Shown: positions 1 to 8,763 of the stretch, in pieces
Layout: the number at the start of each line of letters is the position of its first letter
How positions within the stretch are numbered: position 1 is the stretch's first letter
NCBI GenBank assembly: GCA_002279355.1
Contig: NCBV01000006.1
Span: 1 to 64,000 of the forward strand
Length of the DNA stretch: 64,000 bases
Reading direction: 5' to 3'
Source: Acidiphilium sp. 37-60-79
Lineage (GTDB): Bacteria; Pseudomonadota; Alphaproteobacteria; Acetobacterales; Acetobacteraceae
The notes under the pieces: generated by a model
Databases searched by the model: none
What the model saw: the letters and a program-made list of their open reading frames with translations, nothing else
What the model was told of the DNA's origin: nothing
Position numbers and translations under genes: made by a program

Positions 1-1681
1 GCGTTGATTTTTTCGTTGCGGGTGTCGCTGATGACTGAGAGGCCGGCTGCTTTGAGGGTGGCGGCGACGTGTTCGGCGTAGTCATTCGCGTCGGTGACGA
101 TGCTGGCGACGGCGACTTGGGTGGGGGCGAGCCAGAGTGGGAAGCGGCCGGCGTAATGCTCGATCAAGATGCCGATGAAGCGTTCGAAGCTGCCGACGAT
201 GGCGCGGTGGAGCATGACCGGCCGCGCACGGCTGCTATCGGCGGTGATGTAGCTGGCATCGAGGCTTTCGGGGAGCACGAAATCGACTTGCAGGGTGCCG
301 CATTGCCAATCGCGACCGATGGCGTCGCGGAGTACAAATTCGAGTTTGGGGCCGTAGAAGGCGCCCTCGCCGGGGTTGAGGGTGTAGCTGACGCCGGCTT
401 GGGCGCAGGCGAGTTTGAGGGCGGCTTCGGCGCGGTCCCACACATCATCGGTGCCGGCGCGTGGGGTTGGCCGGTAAATTGGACGGTTTCGGCGGCGATT
501 TGATCTTCGGTGCAGAAAATATGCGCGTCATCTTGGGTGAAGGCGCGCACGCGCATGATGCCGTGCAGGGCGCCGGAGGGTTCGTAGCGGTGGCAGGCGC
601 CGAATTCGGCCATGCGGAGCGGGAGTTCGCGGTAGCTGCGCAGGCCGTGATTGAAGATTTGCACATGGCACGGGCAGTTCATTGGCTTGACCGCTAACAC
701 CTTGTCTTCATCTTCGATGGTGGCGATGAACATATGGCTGCGGTAATTGGCCCAATGGCCGGATTGTTCCCATAAGGTGCGATCCAGCAATTGCGGGGTT
801 TTGACTTCGTGATAGCCGAACGCGTCCTGCTTGCGGCGCATATAGGCTTCGACCGTGCGGTAGAGCCGCCAGCCTTTTTCGTGCCAGAACACGCTGCCGA
901 CCGCTTCGTCTTGCATATGGAACAAATCCATTTGCCGGCCGAGCTTGCGGTGATCGCGGCGTTCCGCTTCTTCGAGTTGGTGGAGATGCGCGTCCAGTTC
1001 CTTTTGGTCGCGCCAGGCGGTGCCGTAGATGCGCGAGAGCATGGGGTTGCGGTGATCGCCGCGCCAATAGGCCCCGGCGACTTTGGTGAGTTTGAAGGCG
1101 GTGCCGATATCGCCGGTGCTGCGCAGATGCGGGCCGCGACAAAGATCGAGCCAGTCGCCTTGGCGATAAATCGAGATGATTTCATTCGGCGGCAGGTCGC
1201 GGATCAGCTCGGCCTTGAAACGTTCGCCACGGGCTTCGAAAAAGGCGATGGCGTCATCGCGCGGCCATTCTTCGCGGGTGAAGGGCGCGTTGGCGGCGAT
1301 GATGTCGCGCATTTTGGTTTCGATCGCGGGGAGATCATCCGGCGTGAACGGATCTTTGCGAAAAAAATCGTAATAGAAGCCGCCCTCGATGGCGGGGCCG
1401 ATGGTGACCTGGGTGCCGGGATAGAGGGCTTGCACGGCTTCGGCCATCACGTGGGCGGCGTCGTGGCGGATCATGGGCAGGGCGTCGGCGTCTTTGCGGG
1501 TGATGAAGCGGATTTCGGCGTCGGCGGTGATTTCGTGCGCCATATCGACGAGTTTGCCGTTAAGCGCCATCGCCACGGCGGCTTTGGCGAGGCCGGGGCC
1601 GATGGCGGCCGCGATCGCGGTGCCGGTCACGGCGCCCGGATAGTCGCGGACGGACCCGTCTGGCAGAGTGATCGCAGGCAT
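1..1681 (-). CDS. thrS: threonyl-tRNA synthetase, frameshifted, 3' end outside window
   Basis: Charges tRNA-Thr with threonine in the cytoplasm. The reading frame from 1681 shows an N-terminal TGS domain, the editing domain ([11 protein letters not shown], ending near FYYDF), then the class II catalytic core with MNCPCH and DDAHIFC (the Zn-binding Cys and His). At about 470-500 the frame breaks after AAETVQF. In another frame the protein resumes as [18 protein letters not shown] and continues with [12 protein letters not shown], the third Zn-ligand region (VMLHRA), and the anticodon-binding domain up to LRNEKI-like DTRNEKIN at the window edge. Compared with E. coli ThrRS about 20 residues are also missing at the junction, so this is a small out-of-frame deletion rather than one lost base. 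A good Shine-Dalgarno (AAGGAG) precedes the ATG. It lies 11 bp after the GT9 gene, apparently as the last gene of that operon. The gene is normally essential, so the break may be a sequence error. Confidence 0.93.
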
Positions 1682-1692
1682 TTTTCGCTCCT

Positions 1693-2619
1693 TTAGAAGG
1701 TTAATGTCGGGTAGTTATGCCGGTCTGCCAGGGCGCAAGCAACCCGGTACACGGGCAGATCCGCTAGGTTGGGGGCGCGCAACACGCTCGGCCATGCGCC
1801 ATCCGGGTAGCGCGGGGCGGTCAATGCGGGGTCGCTCGCGCTGGCGAACAGCACCAAGGCGGGGATGCCGAGGGCGGTGGCGAAATGCATGGGGCCGGTA
1901 TCATTGCCGACGGCCTGGGTGGCGCGGGCGAGCACGCTGGCGAGGGCGCGCAGATCGGTGCGTCCGGTGAGATCGAGTGACGCGGGGGCGATGCGTTGGA
2001 TTTCGGCGGCGAGTGGCCGCTCCGCCATGGTGCCGAGGATGACCACCGGGCCGGGCAGGCTGGCGGCGAGGGCGCCGAATTTTTCGGCGGGCCAGCGTTT
2101 TTCGGGTCGGTGCGGGGCGGCGCCGGGGATCAGGGCGGTGAAATGATTGGGCAGGGTGGGCGGAGGGGAAGCGCGCAGCCAGGTGAGATCAGGCGCGGGG
2201 AGGTGCGATATGCCCGCTTGGGCGAGCTGTTCGGCGAGACGTTCGCGCGTGTGCAGGGCGTTGCGGGCGGGATTGGCGTGCGGGGCGCTGCAGCCGGGCG
2301 CGATGCCCGACCAAGGCGGGCGGCCGGCCAAGCGGAAATAGCGTGAGGAGCGCTGCGAGGTTTGCAAATCATAGACGAAATCGAAGCCGGTCAGGGTGCC
2401 GTGCAGGCGCCAGAGGCCGGGCAAGTCGTAGGGGGCGGGTTTCGGGTCGATCTGCACATGGTCGAACCAGGGCGAGCCCGCCAGAAAATCGGCGAACGGC
2501 GCGGTGGTGAGGAGCGAAATCGCGGCGGATGGGTGATGCGCACGAATGGCCGCAAAAGCGGGGAAGCTGAGGATGACATCACCGAGCGCACCGTGGCGGA
2601 TGACGAGAATGCGGTTCAC
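1693..2619 (-). CDS. glycosyltransferase family 9 protein (heptosyltransferase-like)
   Basis: A 308-residue GT9-family protein, the fold of the ADP-heptose:LPS heptosyltransferases that extend the lipopolysaccharide core on the cytoplasmic face. The N-terminus [19 protein letters not shown] is the typical GT9 opening. The middle has the nucleotide-binding half ([15 protein letters not shown]) and the C-terminal half has the conserved [16 protein letters not shown] loop. The start codon is GTG. The gene sits 10 bp after a GT4 gene and 11 bp before thrS on the same strand, so the three are probably co-transcribed. The true sugar donor and acceptor cannot be read from the sequence, but envelope polysaccharide synthesis is the likely role. 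Confidence 0.9.
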   Translation of the reverse strand: MNRILVIRHGALGDVILSFPAFAAIRAHHPSAAISLLTTAPFADFLAGSPWFDHVQIDPKPAPYDLPGLWRLHGTLTGFDFVYDLQTSQRSSRYFRLAGRPPWSGIAPGCSAPHANPARNALHTRERLAEQLAQAGISHLPAPDLTWLRASPPPTLPNHFTALIPGAAPHRPEKRWPAEKFGALAASLPGPVVILGTMAERPLAAEIQRIAPASLDLTGRTDLRALASVLARATQAVGNDTGPMHFATALGIPALVLFASASDPALTAPRYPDGAWPSVLRAPNLADLPVYRVACALADRHNYPTLTF

Positions 2620-2629
2620 CGGCGCACCG

Positions 2630-3772
2630 TCATCCGAGGAGTTCGTGATAGGCGGCGAGATTGCCGGCTTGCATGGCGGCGATGGAGTAATGAGTGGCGA
2701 CGAAATCGCGGGCGGCGGCGCCCATCGCCATGCGGGCGGGGATGTCCATATCCAGCGCGCGATCGATGGTGGCGGCGAGGTCTTCGGCGTCGCCGGGTTT
2801 GGTGCGCCAGCCGGTTTCGCCTTCGCGGATGGTTTCGCGCGCGGCGCCGTGATCGGTGGCGATGACCAGGCGGCGCATGGCTTGGGCTTCGACGATGGTG
2901 CGGCCGAAGGCTTCCGGGTCGGTCGAGGCGTTCACCACCACATCGGCCAATTTATAGGCGGCGGGCATGTCGGTGCAGTCACCGATCATGCGGATGCGAT
3001 GAGCGACGCCTGCGCGGTCGGCGGCTTGCCAGAGGCTGCGGACATAATCGGTGCGGCCTTGCGCGCCGCCGACCAGGAGCAATAGCGCATCGCGGTGGCG
3101 CAGCTTGGCCAGGGCGTCGATCATCACCCCCTGCCCTTTCCAGGCGGTGAGGCGAGCGGGCAGCATGATGGTGGGGGCGCCATCGATCAGGCGCCATTCC
3201 TGCGCGAAGCGGATCATGCGGGTTTCGTGGATGGCTTCCGGATCGAAGCGGGCGGGATCGACGCCGCCGGGCACCACGCGCAGACGGTCAGGCCCGACAT
3301 CGTGGCGTTCGCGCACCAAGCCCGCAATATACTCGGACACCGCTAACACACGCTGACCGGATGCCATGACGCTATTATAGGCGCGTTTGAGTTTGCCCGA
3401 TTCGCTATAGGCGCCGTGATAGGTGGTAACGAAGGGGATGCCGCAGGCGGCGGCGGCTTCGCGGGCGGCGAAGGCCGGGGCGCGGGAATGGGCGTGGATG
3501 AGCGATATCCGCTCCGCCTTGATCAGTTTGATCAGGCGGCTGGTGTTTGCGCGGCGCGAGAGCGGATTGCGGGTGTCGAGCGGGAGGGCACGGAAATGAC
3601 CGCCGGCGCGTTCGACCTGGGTGACGAGGCGGCCCGGGGCAGCGGCGACCAAGGCGCGGGCGCCGGTGCGGGCAACAGCTTCGGTAAGCTCGACCACCAC
3701 CTGCTCGACCCCGCCGGTTTCCAGCCGCGGCAGAACCTGTAAAACCGCATAATCGCGCGCGCTGCCCATCAT
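2630..3772 (-). CDS. glycosyltransferase family 4 protein
   Basis: A 380-residue GT-B fold enzyme of the GT4 family. The N-terminal half carries the glycine-rich RLETGGVEQVVVEL acceptor-side loop and HAHSRAPAFAAREAA. The C-terminal half carries the donor-side region PGGVDPARFDP, PARLTAWKGQGVMIDAL and the DPEAFGRTIVEAQAM stretch with the EX7E-type glutamates. It is the first gene of a minus-strand group with GT9 and thrS. Two adjacent ATGs (3772 and 3769) follow an AGGCAGG ribosome site; either could be the start. Probable role is transfer of a nucleotide-activated sugar during LPS or capsule assembly; the substrate is not identifiable. Confidence 0.9.
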   Translation of the reverse strand: MMGSARDYAVLQVLPRLETGGVEQVVVELTEAVARTGARALVAAAPGRLVTQVERAGGHFRALPLDTRNPLSRRANTSRLIKLIKAERISLIHAHSRAPAFAAREAAAACGIPFVTTYHGAYSESGKLKRAYNSVMASGQRVLAVSEYIAGLVRERHDVGPDRLRVVPGGVDPARFDPEAIHETRMIRFAQEWRLIDGAPTIMLPARLTAWKGQGVMIDALAKLRHRDALLLLVGGAQGRTDYVRSLWQAADRAGVAHRIRMIGDCTDMPAAYKLADVVVNASTDPEAFGRTIVEAQAMRRLVIATDHGAARETIREGETGWRTKPGDAEDLAATIDRALDMDIPARMAMGAAARDFVATHYSIAAMQAGNLAAYHELLG

Positions 3773-3824
3773 CCTGCCTTTCGGTGTGGGCGGTTAGCAC
3801 AACCGGCTGGGAAGGGGAATCGGC

Positions 3825-4580
3825 GTGACCATTCAACGCATCGCACATCAGGGGATTGAGCTTGCCTATCAGCTCCATGCGGGTATGGACCCGGTTTTGG
3901 TGTTTCTGCCGGGCTTTGGCTCGGACATGGCGGGGACCAAGGCATTGTTTTTGCGGGATCATTGCGAGGCGCGTGGGCAGGCGATGTTGCGCTTCGATTA
4001 TTCGGGGCATGGGGTGTCCGGCGGGGAATTTACCGAGGGATGCATTGGGCGCTGGGCAGGGGATGCGGCAGCGGTGATTGAAGCTGCGGTGCCAAAGCGG
4101 CGGCTGATGCTGGTGGGTTCCTCGATGGGCGGGTGGATTGCGGCGATATTGGCGCGTGATTTGGCGGCTCAGACAGATGGATTTGTCGGTATTGCGGTGG
4201 CGCCGGATTTCACCGAGGATTTGATCCGCCCGGCGCTGGACGCGGCTTTGATGCAGGCGCTGGCCCGCGATGGGATAATCATGATTCCCAACGCCTATGG
4301 GCCGCCGACGCCGATTACCCGGCGGCTGTTGGAGGACGGCGCACAGCAATTAGTGTTGCGCGCTCCTTTGGCGATTGAGGCGCCGGTGCGGCTGATCCAT
4401 GGGATGCGTGATGCGGAAGTGCCGTTTCAGACCAGCTTGCGACTGGCGGAGCGGATTACCGGCGCGAATGTGCGGATTACGCTGGTGAAGGATGGCGAGC
4501 ATCGGTTATCGCGGGCGGCGGATTTGGCGTTATTGGCGCAGACATGCTGGCCGACGGTGGGTGAGGCTGTCACCGATTGA
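3825..4580 (+). CDS. alpha/beta hydrolase
   Basis: A 251-residue single-domain alpha/beta hydrolase. The nucleophile elbow GSSMGG puts the catalytic serine at residue 100. The oxyanion strand is FLPGFGSDMAGTKA, and FDYSGHGVSGG is typical of this fold. The acid is probably in GMRDAEVPF and the histidine in DGEHRLSRA near the C-terminus. There is no signal peptide, so it is cytoplasmic. The start is GTG with a GGGGAA ribosome site. It is divergent from the GT4 gene with about 50 bp between. Related annotations include serine peptidases of the dienelactone/S9 kind and carboxylesterases; substrate unknown. Confidence 0.88.
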   Translation: MTIQRIAHQGIELAYQLHAGMDPVLVFLPGFGSDMAGTKALFLRDHCEARGQAMLRFDYSGHGVSGGEFTEGCIGRWAGDAAAVIEAAVPKRRLMLVGSSMGGWIAAILARDLAAQTDGFVGIAVAPDFTEDLIRPALDAALMQALARDGIIMIPNAYGPPTPITRRLLEDGAQQLVLRAPLAIEAPVRLIHGMRDAEVPFQTSLRLAERITGANVRITLVKDGEHRLSRAADLALLAQTCWPTVGEAVTD

Positions 4581-4666
4581 TACGTGCGTGAGGCTCGGCG
4601 GTTACAATCAGGGGCGATATGGGCGCTACCGGAACATCAACCCATCCGGCCCTGATGGAGATCAGC

Positions 4667-5326
4667 ATGACCAATCGTAAAATTTTTCTGCTTGCCGCTA
4701 GCTTGCTTGCCGGCCTGACCGGCGTGGCCGCGGCGCAACCGGCTCATGGGCTGGTGACGGCGCACGGCACGGTGAGCCATTTCACCCTGACGCCGTTTGG
4801 CAGCATTGTCGGCTTGCAGTTGAGCAACGGCGCGCAGGTGCTGGCACCGCCGTTCATGTCCACCCAGATTGCCTATGCGGTGAAGCTCGGCGATCAGGTC
4901 ACGGTGCAGGGGGTGAGCATGGGCCCGGTGCTGCGCGCGGTGCAGATTAGCGATGCGACCAGCCATCAAACCGTGACGCTGCCGCGCAAACCCTTTCATC
5001 ATCATCATGGCGCTGGGGCGAGCGTGACGGGAACGGTGGCCAGCGTCATTAACGGTCCGCGTGATCGGCATTTCGGCGTGATGCTGACCAATGGCACCGA
5101 GCTTGCGCTGCCGCCGACGGCTTTTAGCGTAGCGGCGGTGGCCAGCGTGGTGAAACCCGGCGCGCGCGTGCTGGCGCGCGGCGCGGAAACCGCCAGCGCG
5201 CTGGGTACGGTGCTGAAAGTCAGAGAGATTGGGGCGGATTCCAGCCATTTGACCATTGTGACGTGGCCGCATTGGCGTCATTGGCATCATCCGAAACCCG
5301 GCGCGAAGCCGACCGCCGCGCAATAA
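4667..5326 (+). CDS. secreted protein with two internal repeats, function unknown
   Basis: A 219-residue protein with a clear Sec signal peptide (KIFLLAASLLAGLTGVAAA, cleavage near AAAQP). The start at 4667 is preferred because a GGAG site lies seven bases upstream; an in-frame ATG at 4619 would put extra residues before the signal peptide. The mature part has two similar halves (from about residue 30 and residue 120), each with a GTV...GV.L.NG..L..PP pattern followed by a GD/GA turn and a beta strand, suggesting two small beta-barrel (OB-like) domains. A run of four histidines divides them, and the C-terminal tail is rich in His and Trp. I do not recognise the family. The His clusters could bind metal, which is speculation. 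Confidence 0.75.
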   Translation: MTNRKIFLLAASLLAGLTGVAAAQPAHGLVTAHGTVSHFTLTPFGSIVGLQLSNGAQVLAPPFMSTQIAYAVKLGDQVTVQGVSMGPVLRAVQISDATSHQTVTLPRKPFHHHHGAGASVTGTVASVINGPRDRHFGVMLTNGTELALPPTAFSVAAVASVVKPGARVLARGAETASALGTVLKVREIGADSSHLTIVTWPHWRHWHHPKPGAKPTAAQ

Positions 5327-5361
5327 CCGACTTATTTTCTCACTGGCTCGTGTAATTTTTT

Positions 5362-5389
5362 CATCACCCGGCCCTTGCGCCGGGTGATG
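5362..5389 (+). terminator. hairpin after the secreted-protein gene
   Basis: A perfect 10-bp stem (CATCACCCGG pairing with CCGGGTGATG) with an 8-base loop, 36 bp past the stop at 5326. The T-tract after it (GCGTTTGTT) is poor, so it is only a moderate rho-independent terminator candidate. It separates the upstream gene from the liv promoter. Confidence 0.45.
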
Positions 5390-5407
5390 GCGTTTGTTAC
5401 ACAGACT

Positions 5408-5436
5408 TTGCACTGAGTCGGGTTAATTTGTAAAAT
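5408..5436 (+). promoter_or_regulatory. probable housekeeping promoter of the liv operon
   Basis: A -35-like TTGCAC (5408-5413) and a -10-like TAAAAT (5431-5436) are separated by exactly 17 bp in a locally AT-rich stretch, about 150 bp upstream of the livJ start at 5584. The same TTGCAC hexamer serves the sRNA promoter at 56.1 kb. Called by pattern only. Confidence 0.55.
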
Positions 5437-5583
5437 ATTTACGGATTGATCTGAGCTGGAGCCAAACATTTTTGTGATCCCTGCTCGCCGGGATGGCGAG
5501 TGGCGATTATGTGTATGTTTGCGGTAATAGTGGCTTATTCAGCGACGTGGAATATTTCTGCGTTGGCTCTGGGGAGAGAAGTC

Positions 5584-6837
5584 ATGAGTCGAGTATCATC
5601 CGTAACCGGCTTGGCGGCAACGATTGGGCTGGGTCTGGCCGTGGCAGCAACGGCGGTGGCCGGTGTTGCGCAGGCGGCGACAGCGCCGGCGCAAATCAAG
5701 ATTGGCACGCTCTATGCGAGCAGCGGCGCGTTCGCGGTGGCATCGCAGGGCCAGTATAAGGGCCTGCAATTCTGGGCCGATGCGGTCAATAAGAGCGGCG
5801 GTTTGTTCGTTAAAGCGTTCAATAAGAAAATTCCGGTGAAGATTGTCGCTTATGACGATCAAAGCTCCACCGCGACCGCGACGACATTGTATAATCAGCT
5901 GATCACCCAGGATAAGGTGAATTTGCTGGTCGCCGATTTCGGTTCGGTGCTGACCTCGGTTGCCGTGCCGATTGCGGCCGAACATCATATGCTGTTGATC
6001 GACCCGACCGGGTCGGGGGCGAATTTCTTTACCAAGAAAACCCCGTATTTGGCGGACGTATCGATCCCATCTTCGACGGTTTGGCCGCTGCCGCTGGGGC
6101 ATTATTTGTTGCAGCAAAAAATCAAGCGGGTCGCGGTGGTGTATGGCTCGAATGATTTCGATGCATCGCAGGCGACGACGCTGAAGGATGTGTTGGCGAA
6201 AGGCGGGGTGAAGCCGGTTTATTTCCATGCGGTGCCGACTACCGAATCCAACTATACGGTGCTGTTGCACACGATTGCGGCGCGTCATCCGGATGCGGTG
6301 ATCGAGATGGGTTATCCGCCGAATGACATTGCGTTCCTGCGCGCTTTGAAATCGAGCGGGCTGCATTTCAACATGACCTTCACGATTTTCCCGGGTCAAT
6401 TGATTGATCTGATCACCAAGAATGTCGGCGCCAAAGGGTTGGCCTACACCTATACTTACCCGACGCCGCCGCTGGTGAAGTTCAAGAAAGTCACCGATGG
6501 GATGAACACCGCGCAGTTCGTGCAGGCTTTCACCGCAGCCGATAAAGCAGCGCCGAACTTCCTGGATGCGGCTGGCTATAATACCGGCATCATCATGCAA
6601 AAAATGGTGGCGACCGCACCGCAATTTACCCAAGCGGCGTTTGACCAAGCGTTGCTCGACATGTCCGGCAAGACCAAGACGGTGCTGGGCAAGTTCGTGA
6701 TGACTGATCATGGTGCGCAGCTCGGCGAGTTGCTGCCGGTGGCGCAGCTGGTGCCGGCGGGGGCCGCAAATAAAATTGTCGTGGTGTATCCTGCGAAAAA
6801 AGCGACGGGCAAGGCGGTTTATCCGGCGCCGAAATAA
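5584..6837 (+). CDS. livJ: branched-chain amino-acid-type ABC transporter substrate-binding protein
   Basis: A 417-residue type I periplasmic binding protein (Peripla_BP_6), the ligand-capturing part of the importer encoded by the next four genes. The signal peptide spans about residues 1-31 (ATIGLGLAVAATAVAG, cleavage near AQA). The mature start KIGTLYASSGAFAVASQGQYKGLQFW is the standard first lobe of Liv-type proteins. The start at 5584 is chosen because GGGGAGAG precedes it and it begins the signal peptide; an upstream in-frame ATG at 5500 adds an implausible leader. The ligand could be Leu/Ile/Val, an amide, or another small acid; symbol by similarity to the Liv system only. Confidence 0.9.
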   Translation: MSRVSSVTGLAATIGLGLAVAATAVAGVAQAATAPAQIKIGTLYASSGAFAVASQGQYKGLQFWADAVNKSGGLFVKAFNKKIPVKIVAYDDQSSTATATTLYNQLITQDKVNLLVADFGSVLTSVAVPIAAEHHMLLIDPTGSGANFFTKKTPYLADVSIPSSTVWPLPLGHYLLQQKIKRVAVVYGSNDFDASQATTLKDVLAKGGVKPVYFHAVPTTESNYTVLLHTIAARHPDAVIEMGYPPNDIAFLRALKSSGLHFNMTFTIFPGQLIDLITKNVGAKGLAYTYTYPTPPLVKFKKVTDGMNTAQFVQAFTAADKAAPNFLDAAGYNTGIIMQKMVATAPQFTQAAFDQALLDMSGKTKTVLGKFVMTDHGAQLGELLPVAQLVPAGAANKIVVVYPAKKATGKAVYPAPK

Positions 6838-6920
6838 TATTACGATCGTTCGCTCCACCGGGTTCAGGGCTCGCTCTGGACCCGGTTTTCATCACGACCG
6901 GCTCAACCAAGGCATGATTG

Positions 6921-7805
6921 ATGCTTGATTTGATCGAATACGCCGTGGTCGGCGGCATCCTGTATGGGGTGTTTTTTAGCTTGATCGGTATTGGCCTGAA
7001 CCTGGTGTTCGGGGTGATGCGGATTATCAATTTGGCGCATGGCCAGTTCATTATGTTGGGCGGGTTTGGCGCGTTTATGATGGTGCATTATTTGCACCTT
7101 AACCCGCTGGCCGGGATTCCGCTGGCAATTATCGGGGCTGTGGTGATTGGGTGGCCGCTTTATTATGCGGTGGTGCCGCGTTTGCAGGCGAGCCGCGATC
7201 CTGAGATGCTGTCGTTTATTCTGTTTTTCGGTATTGCCCAGATGATTGAGGCGATCACCGGTTTGGCGTTTGGCGCTAATCAGCGTTCCCTGCCCAGCTC
7301 GGCGCTGGGGGGTGGCAATTTGGCGGTGCTGGGGCAGAGCTTTCCCGATAGCTGGTGGGTGGCTGATTTGGTGAGTGTGCTCGCGATTGTCGGGCTATAT
7401 TTGTATTTCTCCCGCACCAAGCTGGGCTATGCGACGCGCGCGATCATGGCGAACCGGGAAGAGGCGCGGGCGACCGGCATTGATGTGGACCGGGTTTCGG
7501 TGATTGCCTTTGTGATGGGCCTCGCGCTCGCGGGAATTGCCGGGGTGTTCGTGCCTTATTTGCTGGGGTCGGTTTCGCCCGATATTGGCGATACGCTGAC
7601 CACGACCTCGTTTGCGATTGTGATTATCGGCTCGCTTGGCAATCCGCTTGGCACGGTGATTGGTGGCTTGGTGTTTGGCTTGGGCACGATGATGATGCAG
7701 ACTTTTTATTCGTCCTGGTCCAATTTGGTGCCTTATGCGTTGTTGATGGTGATTGTGCTGATCCGCCCGTCCGGGTTGCTCGGCAAGGCGGCCCGCGTTG
7801 CGTGA
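6921..7805 (+). CDS. livH: ABC transporter permease, LivH type
   Basis: A 294-residue integral-membrane permease with eight or so hydrophobic segments, starting YAVVGGILYGVFFSLIGIGL and containing the LivH signature GVMRIINLAHGQFIMLGG. The cytoplasmic coupling region lies around ATRAIMANREEARATGID. TTG at 6918 could extend it by one codon; ATG at 6921 is preferred. It is 83 bp after livJ, and its stop overlaps the proposed livM start. It forms half of the membrane channel of the importer. Confidence 0.92.
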   Translation: MLDLIEYAVVGGILYGVFFSLIGIGLNLVFGVMRIINLAHGQFIMLGGFGAFMMVHYLHLNPLAGIPLAIIGAVVIGWPLYYAVVPRLQASRDPEMLSFILFFGIAQMIEAITGLAFGANQRSLPSSALGGGNLAVLGQSFPDSWWVADLVSVLAIVGLYLYFSRTKLGYATRAIMANREEARATGIDVDRVSVIAFVMGLALAGIAGVFVPYLLGSVSPDIGDTLTTTSFAIVIIGSLGNPLGTVIGGLVFGLGTMMMQTFYSSWSNLVPYALLMVIVLIRPSGLLGKAARVA

Positions 7806-8763
7806 TTCGAGCACTGCGATGAAGTCTTCTGCGCCTGAGAACGGGTTGCGCCGGTTTGTGCCGGGTGCTGGGCTGTTGGTGATTTTGCTGGCCGCGTCGG
7901 CCGTATTGCCGCATGTGATTGGCAACCAATCGCTGCTGTTTACGCTGGTGACCTATATGGTGTTGGCCCAAGGGCTGAACCTGCTTTATGGCTTCACCGG
8001 CTATTTGCCGTTTGGCTATGTCGGGTTTTTTGGCTGTGGCGGCTACGCGACGGCGCTGCTGGTGCTGCATACCCATTTGCCGGTGCTGTTTTGTGTGCTG
8101 GGCGGCGGGGTTGCGGCGGTGGCAATGGCGGTTCTGCTCGCACCGTTGTTGCGGCTGTCGGGGGCTTATTTCTCGATCGCGAATCTGGCGGCTTCGCAGA
8201 TTTTATATTTCGTGGTGGCCAATCCGCATTTGAAAGACATCACGGGCGGGCCGTACGGGCTGAAAATCGAGCGGGTTTATGACCCGGCGGCGAGCTATGC
8301 GACGATGGTGGCGGTGCTGCTATTCGCGACCGCTGTGGGGATTTATTTCCGCAATTCTCGGTTTGGCTTGTCGTTACGGGCGATGACGCAGGATGCGGTG
8401 AGTGCCTCGATGGCGGGGCTGGATGTGGTGCGCGCGCGGGTGATTGTTTGGCTGATTTCAGCGCTGGTGGCTGGGCTTGCGGGCGGTGCCTATGCGTGGA
8501 ATCTTTCGGTGTTTTACCCGGACGCGCTGTTTACCTTGCAAATTTCCGTGTTTGCCATCGTGTTTGCGCTGTTTGGCGGGGTGGGCACGGTGGTCGGGCC
8601 GCTGCTGGGTGCTGCGATTTTGTATAGTTTTTATGCGGTGATTGGGATTTCGACGCCGCAATATTTCGAGCTGATCTATGGGTTGTTGATTGTGTTGCTG
8701 GTGCTGTTTTTGCCCAACGGGGTGATGTCGCTGCTGGCGCGTTGGAGGAAAAATGGCGTCTGA
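7798..8763 (+). CDS. livM: ABC transporter permease, LivM type
   Basis: The second membrane subunit, up to 321 residues. LivM landmarks are QGLNLLYGFTGYLPFGYVGFFGCGGYATALL near residues 60-90, GGPYGLKIERV, and FGGVGTVVGPLLGA near the C-terminus. The open frame begins with TTG at 7798 inside the end of livH; ATG at 7819 is an equally likely start, since neither has a convincing ribosome site and translational coupling is probable. The 3' end overlaps livG by 11 bp. Confidence 0.91.
   Translation: MRDSSTAMKSSAPENGLRRFVPGAGLLVILLAASAVLPHVIGNQSLLFTLVTYMVLAQGLNLLYGFTGYLPFGYVGFFGCGGYATALLVLHTHLPVLFCVLGGGVAAVAMAVLLAPLLRLSGAYFSIANLAASQILYFVVANPHLKDITGGPYGLKIERVYDPAASYATMVAVLLFATAVGIYFRNSRFGLSLRAMTQDAVSASMAGLDVVRARVIVWLISALVAGLAGGAYAWNLSVFYPDALFTLQISVFAIVFALFGGVGTVVGPLLGAAILYSFYAVIGISTPQYFELIYGLLIVLLVLFLPNGVMSLLARWRKNGV

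Noticed and set aside
164-460. Pro/Ala/Ser-rich C-terminal end of the open frame in thrS
   Set aside because: It is the out-of-frame continuation after the break; the genuine synthetase sequence is in another frame over the same bases.
791-1696. 300-codon open frame opposite thrS
   Set aside because: A shadow of high-GC codon bias on the real gene; no recognisable domains and no ribosome site.
3405-4349. 314-codon minus-strand frame across the hydrolase gene
   Set aside because: Arg/His/Pro-rich composition typical of an antisense shadow; the plus-strand hydrolase has clear motifs.
5596-6858. 420-codon frame opposite livJ
   Set aside because: Arg/His-rich shadow of a signal-bearing transport protein.
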